A DNA stretch of 64,000 bases from Arsukibacterium perlucidum DSM 18276 (GTDB taxonomy: Bacteria; Pseudomonadota; Gammaproteobacteria; Enterobacterales; Alteromonadaceae), in NCBI RefSeq assembly GCF_000382165.1, contig NZ_KB907707.1:92082-156081 (forward strand). The letters are read 5' to 3'. The position numbers were made by a program, and so were the translations under genes. Positions 1 through 9,052 of this stretch are shown here, one piece after another (within the stretch, counting starts at the first letter, position 1; each line of letters starts with the position of its first letter). The notes beneath the pieces were generated by a model. The model had not been told where the DNA came from and did not search any database. It saw nothing but the letters and a program-made list of their open reading frames with translations.

Positions 1-2
1 AG

Positions 3-701
3 CCGCTGGCAGATATCGCCGGTAAAACCATGATTGAGCGGGTGTATCAGCAGGCATTACAAAGTGGCGCCAGCCGGGTGGTTGTCGCGACAGACGACGC
101 CCGGGTCGCGGCTGCGGTAGACGAGTTTAGTGGTGAAGTGTGCATGACTGATCCAAACCATAACTCGGGCACCGAAAGGTTGGCTGAAGTGGTAAATAAA
201 CTGCAGCTTGGCGCAGAAACCATAGTGGTTAACGTGCAGGGAGATGAGCCCTTTATTCCGCCCATTATTATTCGCCAGGTGGCTGAGAATCTGGCAGGCC
301 AGCAAAAAGCCCGGATGGCCACCCTGGCAGTACCGCTGCGCCATGCTGCGGAAATTCGTAACCCGAACATTGTGAAAGTGGTCACAGATAAAGACGGCTA
401 TGCCTTATATTTTAGTCGCAGCGTGATCCCTTACGACAGAGACGGTATTGTCGCTGACGATTTGGCCAGTCACTACCGGCGCCATATCGGCATTTATGCT
501 TATCGGGCCGGTTTTATTCAGCATTACGTTAACTGGCCGGCGTCGGCGTTAGAGCAAATTGAAAGTCTGGAGCAATTGCGGGTATTGTGGCAAGGTGAAG
601 CAATACATGTTGATACTGCGCTGGAAACGCCGGCTGTCGGGGTTGATACCCCAGCTGATCTGGAACAGGCCCGCCTGCATGCGAAGAGCCTGCGCCAATG
701 A
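3..701 (+). CDS. kdsB: 3-deoxy-manno-octulosonate cytidylyltransferase (5' partial)
   Basis: KdsB activates Kdo with CTP to give CMP-Kdo for lipopolysaccharide inner core synthesis in the cytosol. The reading frame is open from base 3, so the gene starts upstream of the window; the first visible residues [14 protein letters not shown] match the family just after its missing N-terminal nucleotide-binding loop. The NVQGDEP motif (around residue 75 of the visible part), which holds a metal-binding Asp, and the [16 protein letters not shown] tail are typical. The C-terminus is complete. Only roughly the first 20 residues are absent. The next gene follows 38 bases downstream on the same strand. 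Confidence 0.95.
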   Translation, partial: PLADIAGKTMIERVYQQALQSGASRVVVATDDARVAAAVDEFSGEVCMTDPNHNSGTERLAEVVNKLQLGAETIVVNVQGDEPFIPPIIIRQVAENLAGQQKARMATLAVPLRHAAEIRNPNIVKVVTDKDGYALYFSRSVIPYDRDGIVADDLASHYRRHIGIYAYRAGFIQHYVNWPASALEQIESLEQLRVLWQGEAIHVDTALETPAVGVDTPADLEQARLHAKSLRQ

Positions 702-739
702 GCAGCCAGTAATGAGCTGTTATCAATGAGCTGCTATCA

Positions 740-1486
740 ATGAAGCCGGCCTTTGAGTTGGTGGCAGCAACGACTGAGTTTGTGGTGCTGAATAAAGCCG
801 CTGGTATTAGTTTTCATTCAGAGCAGGGCGCCGGCTTAGTGGTTCAGGCTGAGCAGGCGCTTGGGTTTAAATTGTTCCCGGTGCACCGACTGGACAAGGT
901 AACATCGGGCTTAATCGTGCTGGCTCGAAGCAATGAGGCCGCCGCCCAACTCACCAGACTGTTTACCCTTCATCAGGTTGAAAAATATTACCTGGCACTA
1001 AGCATGAGTAAACCCGCTAAAAAGCAGGGCTGGGTAAAAGGTGATATGGCTGCGGCCCGTCGGGGCGCCTGGAAGCTGTTGAAAACCCAGCAAAACCCGG
1101 CAGTAAGTTATTTTATCAGTCAGGGGTTTGCTGATTTGCCTGTGCGGGCCTTTTTGATTAAACCTTACAGCGGCAAAACGCATCAAATCCGGGTGGCCCT
1201 TAAAAGTATCGGGGCGGCTATTGCTGGTGATGCACTTTATCAGGGAGCGGCAGCAGACCGGGTATATCTGCATGCTTTTGCCCTGAGGTTTAGCCTGGCT
1301 GGCAAGGTATATCAGTATCAGTATCAGCAACTGCCGGAACAAGGAACTTATTTTCAACAGCTCAGCTGCTCTGGCGCCCTGCAGCAGTGGGCGGAGCCCT
1401 GGCAGTTGAACTGGCCCGACTATCAACAACCGCAATCAACAACCGCAATCGACAACCACAACAGGTTAACCATTAAACATGTCTGA
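740..1486 (+). CDS. RluA-family RNA pseudouridine synthase (TIGR01621-like)
   Basis: This 248-residue protein isomerises uridine to pseudouridine in an RNA that cannot be named from sequence. The catalytic signature HRLDKVTSGL lies near residues 54-63, with Asp as the nucleophile, and the PYSGKTHQIRVALKSIG motif near residue 150 is the second RluA-family block. There is no N-terminal S4 domain, unlike RluC later in the window, so it belongs to the short single-domain group. The last 8 bases overlap the start of tcdA, which suggests translational coupling. The short leader (697-742) carries repeated AATGAGC units whose role is unknown. Confidence 0.85.
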   Translation: MKPAFELVAATTEFVVLNKAAGISFHSEQGAGLVVQAEQALGFKLFPVHRLDKVTSGLIVLARSNEAAAQLTRLFTLHQVEKYYLALSMSKPAKKQGWVKGDMAAARRGAWKLLKTQQNPAVSYFISQGFADLPVRAFLIKPYSGKTHQIRVALKSIGAAIAGDALYQGAAADRVYLHAFALRFSLAGKVYQYQYQQLPEQGTYFQQLSCSGALQQWAEPWQLNWPDYQQPQSTTAIDNHNRLTIKHV

Positions 1487-2300
1487 CTATCTCCTTCGTT
1501 TTGCTGGTATTGGCCGGCTGTATGGTACTAATGCGCTGCAAGCATTTTCCCGGGCACATGTCTGCGTAATTGGGATTGGCGGGGTCGGTAGCTGGGCCGC
1601 TGAGGCACTGGCGCGTTCGGGAGTTGGCGAGATCACCCTGATAGACTTAGATGATGTCTGTATCAGTAATATTAACCGGCAGTTGCATGCATTAACTGAC
1701 ACCGTTGGGCAAGATAAAGTTGCAGTGATGGCACAGCGGATTAAGGCCATTAACCCTGAGTGTATCGTCCATCAGATTGAAGACTTTATCGGCAGCGATA
1801 ATCTGCGCCAGCTTATAACTACAGATATGGATTATGTGGTGGATGCAATCGACTCAATTAAAGCTAAAGTTGCCTTACTGGCGCATTGTAAACGCAATAA
1901 AATTAACGTGATCAGTACCGGCGGCGCCGGCGGCCAGACAGATCCTACCCGGATCCAGATAGCCGATTTAACCCAGACCATTAATGACCCGCTATTAGCT
2001 AAAGTACGCAATACGTTACGGCGCGATTATAATTACAGCCGAAACCCGAAACGCCGGTTTGGTATAGAGTGTGTTTTTTCTACCGAGCAGTTGGTCTATC
2101 CTCAGCCTGATGGCAGCGTTTGCCAGCAAAAAACAGCTCAGTTAACAGCTGAAGTGAGCAGTATGCGCTTAGATTGCAGCGGCGGTTTTGGCGCGACCAC
2201 AGTGGTGACAGCCAGTTTCGGTTTGGCAGCCGTGTCCAGAGTGTTACAAAAAATGGCAGTAAAAGCTAACCAGGTGGCAGTTAACGGCAGCAGTCTTTAA
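1479..2300 (+). CDS. tcdA: tRNA threonylcarbamoyladenosine dehydratase (CsdL/YgdL)
   Basis: TcdA uses ATP to cyclise t6A37 of tRNAs to ct6A. It is an E1/ThiF-like enzyme. The Rossmann nucleotide loop GIGGVGSWAAEALARSG is at about residues 32-48, followed by the LIDLDDVCISNINRQ block that contacts ATP, and VVDAIDSIKAK near residue 120. Length (273 aa) is normal. It faces csdE and csdA, the sulfur-transfer genes that partner with it in E. coli, and its 3' end overlaps csdE by 20 bases in convergent orientation. No terminator is visible between them. Confidence 0.95.
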   Translation: MSDYLLRFAGIGRLYGTNALQAFSRAHVCVIGIGGVGSWAAEALARSGVGEITLIDLDDVCISNINRQLHALTDTVGQDKVAVMAQRIKAINPECIVHQIEDFIGSDNLRQLITTDMDYVVDAIDSIKAKVALLAHCKRNKINVISTGGAGGQTDPTRIQIADLTQTINDPLLAKVRNTLRRDYNYSRNPKRRFGIECVFSTEQLVYPQPDGSVCQQKTAQLTAEVSSMRLDCSGGFGATTVVTASFGLAAVSRVLQKMAVKANQVAVNGSSL

Positions 2301-2724
2301 TTCGGGCCATCATGGCATTTAAACCACTGCCGCGTGACTGGCTGAGGTAGGGTTTCAAATTTAGCTTGTCAAACGCATGGGCCAGTTCAAACTTCTTTAA
2401 TTCGGCATTGCTCATACCATTTACCAGGCTTAACATTATTGCCATTAACCCTTTTACTATCCGGGCTTCACTGTCTAATACGAAGAAGTGTTGGTCCTGA
2501 TGTTGATTATAATAATGCATTAACCAGGCCCGGCTTTCACACCCTTTGACCAGTAACGAGGGCTGCTTCATTTTTTCAGGAATAGGGGGTAATTTGCGGC
2601 CCAGCTGCATAAGAATGCGGTACTTGCTCTGCCAGTCTCTGGCCTGGCTCAGCTCTGGTAAGTCTTCGGCATAAATCTGACTTAGTGCGGGTTTAGTGTC
2701 TGTAAGTAACTGGTCTAGGGTCAT
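2281..2724 (-). CDS. csdE: SufE-like sulfur acceptor CsdE
   Basis: CsdE accepts persulfide sulfur from the cysteine desulfurase CsdA and passes it on, in E. coli toward the TcdA system. The SufE fold is recognisable, with the acceptor cysteine in VKGCESRAWL (about residues 59-68) and the LVNGMSNAEL helix near residue 100. Length is 147 residues, normal for the family. Its start overlaps the csdA stop by 4 bases, a typical coupled operon. SufE is the alternative name, but the csdA/tcdA neighbours favour CsdE. Confidence 0.9.
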   Translation of the reverse strand: MTLDQLLTDTKPALSQIYAEDLPELSQARDWQSKYRILMQLGRKLPPIPEKMKQPSLLVKGCESRAWLMHYYNQHQDQHFFVLDSEARIVKGLMAIMLSLVNGMSNAELKKFELAHAFDKLNLKPYLSQSRGSGLNAMMARIKDCCR

Positions 2725-3938
2725 GCCGTTAATATCTCCGCGGCCTGCGTTAACGCTTGCAGGCTGGTTGCCACATCTGCTTCAGTGTTATAGGGCGCAA
2801 ATGAGAATCTTACTGCACCAGCTAACCCCAACTGGCTGAAAAAGGGCATCGCACAATGCTGGCCCCCCCTCACCGCTACAGCTTGCTGGTTAAGGAGCTC
2901 TGCCACATCAGCAGGATGCTCACCTTGGACATTCAGCGCTACAATACCGGCATTATGCACAGGCGATGATAAAATATCCAGCCCGCCAATCTTTTTAAGC
3001 CCTGCAAAGAACTGTTTTAATAACATTGCCTTATAGTTTTTTACTTGCTCGCTGTTAATTTTTTGTAGCCAGTTGCAGGCCGCTGCCAGGCCTATAGCCC
3101 CTGCTATGTCGGGCGTACCAGCTTCCAGCCGGAACGGCAGAATGTTAAATAAGCTGTGACTAAAGTTAACTTCGCTAATCATTTCGCCACCAGCAAATAT
3201 TGGGGTAAGTAACTCCAGTGCTGCTGTTTTGCCATACAAAACCCCTATTCCGGTGGGCCCATACAGCTTATGACCAGACCAGACATAAAAGTCAGCATCC
3301 AGGGCCTGGACATCGATTTTGTCATGGACTATGCCCTGGGCGCCATCAATCACGGTAAGTGCGCCTGTAGCCTTTGCCTGACTAATCATATGTGCAACGG
3401 GTTGAATATGCCCCAGTACATTAGAGATATGGCTGAAACTAACCACTTTCGGTTTAAGCGCCAGCAATTCAGCAAAAGCCTGCTGGTCAACCTTATGCTC
3501 AGTATCTAGTGGCACAACATCAAGTGTTACGCCAAAGCGGCTGCAGTGTAATTGCCAGGGAACGATATTAGCATGATGCTCCAGCGCAGTAATTAGCACC
3601 CGGTCACCTGGCTGCAATACGGTGTGCATCAGGCCGAAAGCGATTTGGTTAAGCGCTGCGGTAGCACCACTGCAAAATATTATCTGCTGACGTGCACCGG
3701 CATTAATAAAAGTAGCAATGTCATCACGGGCTTGCTCAAATGCGCGGGTGGCGTTCTGACTTAACGTGTGGGCACCACGATGAACATTGCTGTTGTTGCG
3801 CTGATAAAAGCTGGTTATGGCGTTCACAACCACGTCTGGTTTATGCATGGTGGCGGCGTTATCCAGATAAACCCAACCGGGGTTATGCTGAAAAAACTGA
3901 AACTGGCCGCGAAAGTTTACAGGGTCAAAAGGCTGCAT
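2721..3938 (-). CDS. csdA: Cysteine desulfurase CsdA (SufS-type, class V aminotransferase fold)
   Basis: This PLP enzyme removes sulfur from cysteine, leaving a persulfide on its own cysteine. Visible features are the EHHANIVPWQ motif with the PLP-stacking His (about residue 120), the DGAQG aspartate motif near 200, SGHKLYGPTGIGVLYG with the PLP lysine near 225, and the catalytic Cys in GGQHCAMPFF near 362. Length is 405 aa. It heads the csdA-csdE minus-strand pair and lies downstream of the gltA terminator, so it probably has its own promoter in 3939-4021. SufS is excluded only by context, as no suf genes are nearby. Confidence 0.9.
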   Translation of the reverse strand: MQPFDPVNFRGQFQFFQHNPGWVYLDNAATMHKPDVVVNAITSFYQRNNSNVHRGAHTLSQNATRAFEQARDDIATFINAGARQQIIFCSGATAALNQIAFGLMHTVLQPGDRVLITALEHHANIVPWQLHCSRFGVTLDVVPLDTEHKVDQQAFAELLALKPKVVSFSHISNVLGHIQPVAHMISQAKATGALTVIDGAQGIVHDKIDVQALDADFYVWSGHKLYGPTGIGVLYGKTAALELLTPIFAGGEMISEVNFSHSLFNILPFRLEAGTPDIAGAIGLAAACNWLQKINSEQVKNYKAMLLKQFFAGLKKIGGLDILSSPVHNAGIVALNVQGEHPADVAELLNQQAVAVRGGQHCAMPFFSQLGLAGAVRFSFAPYNTEADVATSLQALTQAAEILTA

Positions 3939-4021
3939 AAGCTCTCAGAAGGTTAATATGTTAGGCGAATTGTCGGTTGTGCTGCAAAAGATAGCAAGGT
4001 TACTGCGCTGTTTTTGGCCAT

Positions 4022-4047
4022 AAAAAAAGCGGCGATAGTCGCCGCTT
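4022..4047 (-). terminator. Rho-independent terminator of gltA
   Basis: On the minus strand an AGCGGCGA/TCGCCGCT stem with a 3-base loop is followed by a run of seven T. It sits 27 bases after the gltA stop codon and before csdA. Confidence 0.9.
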
Positions 4048-4073
4048 CAATGCTATGCCTTTGCTTAAAAGGC

Positions 4074-5357
4074 TTAACGTTTATCCAGCTTTTTAAAATC
4101 GCGACTGGCGTAGCCAGTGTAAAGCTGACGTGGCCGGCCGATTTTATGACCTTTCTCACCGAGCATTTCATCCCAGTGTGAGATCCAGCCAACGGTGCGT
4201 GACATAGCGAAAATAACAGTAAACATACTGGTCGGAATACCAATGGCTTTTAAAATAATGCCACTGTAAAAATCGACGTTCGGATACAGTTTTTTCTCAA
4301 TGAAGTAAGAATCTTCCAGGGCAATCCGTTCCAGCTCCATTGCTACATCTAACAGCGGATCTTTAACATTCAGCTCTTTTAACACTTCATGACAGGTATC
4401 ACGCATAACTTTAGCCCGCGGGTCAAAGTTTTTATATACCCGGTGGCCGAAACCCATTAAGCGGAAGCTGTCGTTTTTATCTTTTGCCCGGGCCACAAAT
4501 TCTGGTATCCGGTCAACAGAACCGATCTGCTGCAACATCTTCAGGCAAGCTTCATTAGCACCGCCATGTGCCGGGCCCCATAGTGATGCAACACCCGCAG
4601 CAATACAGGCATAAGGATTGGCACCTGAAGAGCCGGCTAAGCGAACTGTTGAGGTGGATGCATTTTGCTCGTGGTCTGCGTGCAACATAAAGATCCGGTC
4701 CATGGCTTTGGCCAGGATAGGGCTGACTTTATAGTCTTCAGCTGGCACCGAAAACATCATATGCAGGAAGTTTTCAGAGTAGCTTAAATCGTTGCGTGGA
4801 TACACAAACGGCTGTCCGACAGTGTATTTGTATGCCATTGCCGAAATGGTCGGTAACTTGGCAATTAGACGGTGGGCACTGCGCTTACGCTGTTCCGGAT
4901 CGTTAATGTCTAAATCAGAGTGATAAAACGATGATAAAGCACCAACTACACCGCAGAGCATCGCCATAGGGTGAGCGTCTACCCGGAAGCCCTGAAAGAA
5001 CGAAGCAATTTTTTCATGGACCATGGTATGGCGGGTGATAGTGGTCACGAAATCGGTATATTGCTCTTTTTTGGGTAATTCACCTTCAAGTAGCAAATAG
5101 CACAACTCAAGGTAATCTGAGTGCTCCGCCAGCTGTTCAATAGGATAACCACGGTGTAACAATACGCCGTTGTCGCCGTCAATATAAGTAATTTTAGATT
5201 CGCAGGAGCCCGTTGACATAAAGCCCGGGTCAAATGTGAAATAACCTTGCTGCCCGAGCGTACGAACGTCAATTACGTCAGTACCAGCCGTGCCAGAATA
5301 AATCGGTAACTCAAATGACTTACCATCAATCTGCACGACGGCCTTTTTATCTGCCAT
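4074..5357 (-). CDS. gltA: Citrate synthase (hexameric, type II)
   Basis: GltA condenses acetyl-CoA with oxaloacetate, the entry step of the TCA cycle. The protein (427 aa) has the catalytic His motif [11 protein letters not shown], the second His in [13 protein letters not shown], and the catalytic Asp in the NVDFYSGII region. The long N-terminal extension ([12 protein letters not shown] onward) marks the NADH-sensitive Gram-negative type and distinguishes it from the shorter PrpC at 57.3 kb. It is transcribed divergently from sdhCDAB across a 367-base shared control region. Confidence 0.97.
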   Translation of the reverse strand: MADKKAVVQIDGKSFELPIYSGTAGTDVIDVRTLGQQGYFTFDPGFMSTGSCESKITYIDGDNGVLLHRGYPIEQLAEHSDYLELCYLLLEGELPKKEQYTDFVTTITRHTMVHEKIASFFQGFRVDAHPMAMLCGVVGALSSFYHSDLDINDPEQRKRSAHRLIAKLPTISAMAYKYTVGQPFVYPRNDLSYSENFLHMMFSVPAEDYKVSPILAKAMDRIFMLHADHEQNASTSTVRLAGSSGANPYACIAAGVASLWGPAHGGANEACLKMLQQIGSVDRIPEFVARAKDKNDSFRLMGFGHRVYKNFDPRAKVMRDTCHEVLKELNVKDPLLDVAMELERIALEDSYFIEKKLYPNVDFYSGIILKAIGIPTSMFTVIFAMSRTVGWISHWDEMLGEKGHKIGRPRQLYTGYASRDFKKLDKR

Positions 5358-5406
5358 TGGATTTCTCCTAATTGTTGTAGTTTCGGATTCTAAGGGTATT
5401 GCAGCT

Positions 5407-5437
5407 ATTCTACTCGCAAACTGCCCCTAAAAGTCAA
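5407..5437 (-). promoter_or_regulatory. Possible gltA promoter
   Basis: On the minus strand TTGACT (5432-5437) and TAGAAT (5407-5412) are separated by 19 bases. The boxes are good but the spacing is longer than the usual 17, so this is tentative. It would give a leader of about 45 bases. Confidence 0.4.
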
Positions 5438-5546
5438 TTTTAATGCGTATTTGCTTAATAAGTATTCGACTCTAGTAGTATTGTCAGCAACCCCTAAATG
5501 TGTAATGTTTCGCCTGCGGAATTTTCCGGCTAAAACTAAACAAAAA

Positions 5547-5575
5547 TTGTAATAAGCGCTTATGAAATATATACT
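5547..5575 (+). promoter_or_regulatory. Likely sdhCDAB promoter
   Basis: TTGTAA (5547-5552) and TATACT (5570-5575) are separated by 17 bases. Transcription would begin near 5582, leaving a leader of about 140 bases before sdhC, long enough for post-transcriptional control by a small RNA. No operator could be named. Confidence 0.55.
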
Positions 5576-5724
5576 ATTGCCGGCGTAAAATCAGTTCACC
5601 AGCCAGATTGTTTTTTGTTGAACCAGCTTGAGCAAAAACGAGTATATCGCAAGGGCGGGTGGCTGTTTTTGCAGCACCTAAAACAACAACTAAGCTCTGT
5701 ACGAGCATCGATAGGCAAGAAACT

Positions 5725-6102
5725 GTGAAAAAGCAAAGACCAGTAAATCTAGATTTATCAACGATCTCTCTACCTGCTGCAGCCAAAGCGTCGATTTTGC
5801 ATCGTGTGACTGGTGTAGCAATGTTTTTCGCTCTTGTGTTCGTTATCTGGGCATGGGCGTACTCATTGCAAAGTCAGGCCAGCTTTGACTATGTGCAATC
5901 CCTGATGACCTCGCATATTGCGAAGTTTATCGCCTGGGGCACAATCACAGTGCTTATTTATCACTTATTAGCAGGTGTCAGGCACCTGGTGATGGATATG
6001 GGGCATTGGGAAGAGCTTAAATCAGGTACCTTAAGTGCCAATATCATCATGGTATTGTGGCTTGTATTAGCAGTGTTAGCGGGAGTATGGTTATGGTTCT
6101 GA
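5725..6102 (+). CDS. sdhC: Succinate dehydrogenase cytochrome b556 subunit
   Basis: SdhC is a membrane anchor of complex II that helps bind haem b and ubiquinone. The GTG at 5725 is chosen as the start because KKQRPVNLDLSTI is the family's usual N-terminus; a longer open frame begins at 5659 but its extra 22 residues do not look like SdhC. SILHRVTGVAMFF holds the conserved quinone-site Ser and Arg, and HLLAGVRHLVMD carries the haem-ligand His. Three membrane helices are evident. It overlaps sdhD by 10 bases. Confidence 0.93.
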   Translation: MKKQRPVNLDLSTISLPAAAKASILHRVTGVAMFFALVFVIWAWAYSLQSQASFDYVQSLMTSHIAKFIAWGTITVLIYHLLAGVRHLVMDMGHWEELKSGTLSANIIMVLWLVLAVLAGVWLWF

Positions 6103-6440
6103 ATCAGGCAAGTTTAAAGCGTGATGGTGTTCAGGATTACGTCTCATTGCGCGCCAGCGCCATCGTATTGGCATTATATACCTTGTTTATCCTAGGTTTC
6201 TTTTTAGTCACTCCAGAGGTTACTTTCGAAGTGTGGCAGGGCTTATTTGCTAATATGGCAATGAAAGTGTTCACCCTGCTGGCGCTGATCTCTATTGCTG
6301 TTCACACCCGTATAGGCTTGTGGCAGGTACTGACTGATTACGTTAAATCAGCCCGGTTACGTGCAGTTTTACAATTCTTCCTTTACGCACTGGCCTTTGG
6401 TTATGTCGCGGTCGGCTTATTTGTGTTGTGGGGTGCTTAA
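6093..6440 (+). CDS. sdhD: Succinate dehydrogenase hydrophobic anchor subunit
   Basis: SdhD is the second membrane anchor of complex II. The start at 6093 gives MVLNQASLKRDGVQDY, the normal family start, and is preceded by GGGAG at 6081-6085; a longer in-frame start at 6057 lies inside sdhC and is unlikely. VSLRASAIVLALY begins the first helix, the HTRIGLWQVLTDYVK segment contains the haem and quinone-side residues, and a third helix ends the protein. The sdhA start codon follows directly after its stop. Confidence 0.93.
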   Translation: MVLNQASLKRDGVQDYVSLRASAIVLALYTLFILGFFLVTPEVTFEVWQGLFANMAMKVFTLLALISIAVHTRIGLWQVLTDYVKSARLRAVLQFFLYALAFGYVAVGLFVLWGA

Positions 6441-8213
6441 GTGAATATTCCAGTAAGAGAGTTTGATGCTATTGTCATCGGTGCCGGCGGCGCAGGTATG
6501 CGTGCCGCACTGCAAATCACTCAGTCAGGTTTAACCTGTGCATTATTATCTAAAGTGTTTCCAACCCGTTCACACACGGTATCTGCTCAGGGTGGTATCA
6601 CTGTTGCTTTAGGTAACTCCCATGAAGATAACTGGGAATGGCATATGTTTGACACCGTAAAAGGGTCAGATTATATCGGTGACCAGGACGCTATCGAATA
6701 CATGTGTAAAACCGGTCCGGAAGCGATTACCGAACTGGAAAATATGGGCTTACCGTTTTCACGTTTTGAAAATGGCCGGGTATATCAGCGGCCATTTGGT
6801 GGTCAGTCGAAAAACTTTGGCGGTGAGCAGGCTGCCCGGACTGCTGCAGCGGCTGACCGTACTGGTCATGCTTTATTACATTTGCTGTATCAGCAAAACG
6901 TAAAAAATAAAACGCAGGTATTCTCGGAATGGTATGCCCTTGATTTAGTAAAAAATCAGGATGGTGCTGTCGTTGGTTGTACTGCAATTGATATCGAAAC
7001 CGGCGAAATAGTCTATTTCAAAGCCAAAGCTACCGTGCTGGCTACCGGTGGTGCAGGGCGTATTTATGCTTCTACCACCAACGCTCACATTAACACCGGT
7101 GACGGTGTGGGTATGGCATTGCGCGCTGGTGTGCCATTGCAGGATATGGAAATGTGGCAGTTCCACCCAACCGGTATTGCTGGTGCCGGTACTCTGGTAA
7201 CTGAAGGTTGCCGTGGTGAAGGCGGGTATTTGCTTAATAAAGACGGTGAGCGTTTTATGGAGCGTTATGCACCGAATGCTAAAGACCTTGCTGGCCGTGA
7301 CGTAGTCGCCCGTTCCATGATGACTGAAATCCGTGAAGGTCGGGGTTGCGAGGGCCCATGGGGTGTCCATATTAAGTTAAAACTGGACCACCTGGGAGAA
7401 GAAGTTTTAGAGAGTCGCTTACCTGGCGTTTGTGAATTATCCCGGACTTTTGCCCACGTTGACCCGGTAAAAGAACCTATTCCGGTAATCCCAACCTGTC
7501 ATTATATGATGGGTGGTATTCCAACTAACGTGAATGGTCAGGTTATCAGCCCGAAAGCTGATGGTTCTGAATCTATCGTTGCCGGTTTATTTGCCTGTGG
7601 TGAGATTGCCTGTGTGTCAGTTCATGGTGCTAACCGCCTGGGTGGTAATTCACTGCTTGATTTAGTGGTATTTGGCCGGGCTACCGGCTTGCACCTGGGC
7701 GAGGCGTTGGCAGCGACAGCAGAAGCACGTCCGGCCTCACAATCTGATTTAGACGCCGCTTTAGCCCGCACTCAGCGTTGGGAGCAGAGTAAAGTCGGTC
7801 AGGGTGAAGATCCGGTGCAAATTAAGAAAGACCTGCAAAAGTGTATGCAGCTTAATTTCTCTGTGTTTCGTGAAGGTGACGCGATGGCAGAGGGCCTGGC
7901 CGAGCTGAAAGAGATCCGCGAGCGCTTAAAGTTTGCCCGTTTAGATGATAAAAGCTCTGATTTTAACACTATGCGAATTGAGTGTTTAGAGCTGGATAAC
8001 CTGATGGAAACAGCTTATTCAACAGCGGTATCTGCAAACTTCCGGACCGAAAGCCGGGGCGCGCATTCACGTTTCGATTTCCCGGATCGCGATGATGAGA
8101 ATTGGCTGTGTCATGTGGTGTATACACCGGATACTGAGTCAATGTTTAAGCGTAAAGTAAATCTGGAACCTAAGTTCCGGGAAGCCTTTCCGCCCAAAGC
8201 GCGCACGTATTAA
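6441..8213 (+). CDS. sdhA: Succinate dehydrogenase flavoprotein subunit
   Basis: SdhA oxidises succinate to fumarate and carries covalent FAD. The FAD-binding [12 protein letters not shown] is at about residues 14-25 and [11 protein letters not shown] contains the His to which FAD is covalently attached in the family. Active-site blocks [15 protein letters not shown] and [10 protein letters not shown] are all present, so it should be active. The start is GTG, immediately after the sdhD stop. Length (590 aa) is normal. Confidence 0.97.
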   Translation: MNIPVREFDAIVIGAGGAGMRAALQITQSGLTCALLSKVFPTRSHTVSAQGGITVALGNSHEDNWEWHMFDTVKGSDYIGDQDAIEYMCKTGPEAITELENMGLPFSRFENGRVYQRPFGGQSKNFGGEQAARTAAAADRTGHALLHLLYQQNVKNKTQVFSEWYALDLVKNQDGAVVGCTAIDIETGEIVYFKAKATVLATGGAGRIYASTTNAHINTGDGVGMALRAGVPLQDMEMWQFHPTGIAGAGTLVTEGCRGEGGYLLNKDGERFMERYAPNAKDLAGRDVVARSMMTEIREGRGCEGPWGVHIKLKLDHLGEEVLESRLPGVCELSRTFAHVDPVKEPIPVIPTCHYMMGGIPTNVNGQVISPKADGSESIVAGLFACGEIACVSVHGANRLGGNSLLDLVVFGRATGLHLGEALAATAEARPASQSDLDAALARTQRWEQSKVGQGEDPVQIKKDLQKCMQLNFSVFREGDAMAEGLAELKEIRERLKFARLDDKSSDFNTMRIECLELDNLMETAYSTAVSANFRTESRGAHSRFDFPDRDDENWLCHVVYTPDTESMFKRKVNLEPKFREAFPPKARTY

Positions 8214-8226
8214 GAGGCACACTAAA

Positions 8227-8949
8227 ATGAAAACATTGCAATTTTCGATTTATCGTTATAACCCTGAAGTTGATACCGCGCCTCGGATGCAGGAATATAC
8301 CCTCGATAACCCGGAAGGTCGGGATATGATGGTGTTAGATGCGTTGGTTAAATTAAAAGAGCAGGATCCGAGTTTGTCATTTCGTCGCAGTTGCCGCGAA
8401 GGGGTTTGCGGTTCTGACGGCTTGAATATGAATGGTAAAAACGGTCTGGCTTGTATAACACCTTTGTCACAGGTTACTAAAGGCAAAGGCGGTAAAATAG
8501 TTGTACGGCCGTTACCTGGCTTACCGGTAGTCCGCGATTTAGTCGTTGATATGAGCCAGTTTTACACCCAGTATGAAAAAGTTAAACCTTATCTGATTAA
8601 CGATGATAAGTTGCCGCCAGCGGGTGAGTTTTTGCAAAGTCCGGAAGAGCGCGCTAAGCTTGATGGCTTATACGAGTGTATTTTATGTGCATGTTGTTCA
8701 ACTTCATGCCCGTCGTTCTGGTGGAATCCGGATAAGTTTATCGGCCCGGCCGGCTTATTACACGCATACCGCTTTTTAGCTGACAGCCGTGATACGGCAA
8801 CTGAACAGCGTTTAAATGATTTAGACGACGCTTTTAGTGTATTCCGCTGTCATGGCATTATGAACTGCGTTAATGTTTGTCCAAAAGGGTTAAATCCGAC
8901 TAAAGCTATTGGCCAGATAAAATCGATGTTGTTAAACCGGGCGCTGTAA
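8227..8949 (+). CDS. sdhB: Succinate dehydrogenase iron-sulfur subunit
   Basis: SdhB passes electrons from SdhA to quinone through three Fe-S clusters. The [2Fe-2S] cysteines are in SCREGVCGSDGLNMNGKNGLAC (near residues 55-76), and the ferredoxin-like clusters are in CILCACCSTSCPSFWW and CHGIMNCVNVCPKGLNP. All expected cysteines are present. The stop codon lies inside the loop of the terminator that follows. Confidence 0.97.
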   Translation: MKTLQFSIYRYNPEVDTAPRMQEYTLDNPEGRDMMVLDALVKLKEQDPSLSFRRSCREGVCGSDGLNMNGKNGLACITPLSQVTKGKGGKIVVRPLPGLPVVRDLVVDMSQFYTQYEKVKPYLINDDKLPPAGEFLQSPEERAKLDGLYECILCACCSTSCPSFWWNPDKFIGPAGLLHAYRFLADSRDTATEQRLNDLDDAFSVFRCHGIMNCVNVCPKGLNPTKAIGQIKSMLLNRAL

Positions 8950-8962
8950 GGCGCCCTTTTTT
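8939..8962 (+). terminator. Terminator overlapping the sdhB stop codon
   Basis: GGGCGC (8939-8944) pairs with GCGCCC (8951-8956) over a 6-base loop that contains the sdhB stop codon, followed by six T. Ribosomes ending at sdhB would cover the left arm, so termination strength may depend on translation. Confidence 0.85.
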
Positions 8963-8976
8963 AGTTAATATTTGAA

Positions 8977-9012
8977 AAACCGGCCATTTCGCATGCGAAG
9001 TGGCGGTTTTTT
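8977..9012 (+). terminator. Second hairpin between sdhB and sucA
   Basis: An imperfect stem centred on the palindrome TTCGCATGCGAA, with outer arms AACCG and CGGTT and flanking A and T runs. It could act as a backup, bidirectional terminator, or protect the sdh mRNA 3' end. Confidence 0.6.
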
Positions 9013-9052
9013 TGCTAATTTTTTCCAGGTGCTCAGAAATAAGGGAAACTAA

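Noticed and set aside
697..745. Repeated AATGAGC units ahead of the pseudouridine synthase as a regulatory array
   Set aside because: The units are short, irregular and partly inside the kdsB end; slippage duplication is a simpler explanation.
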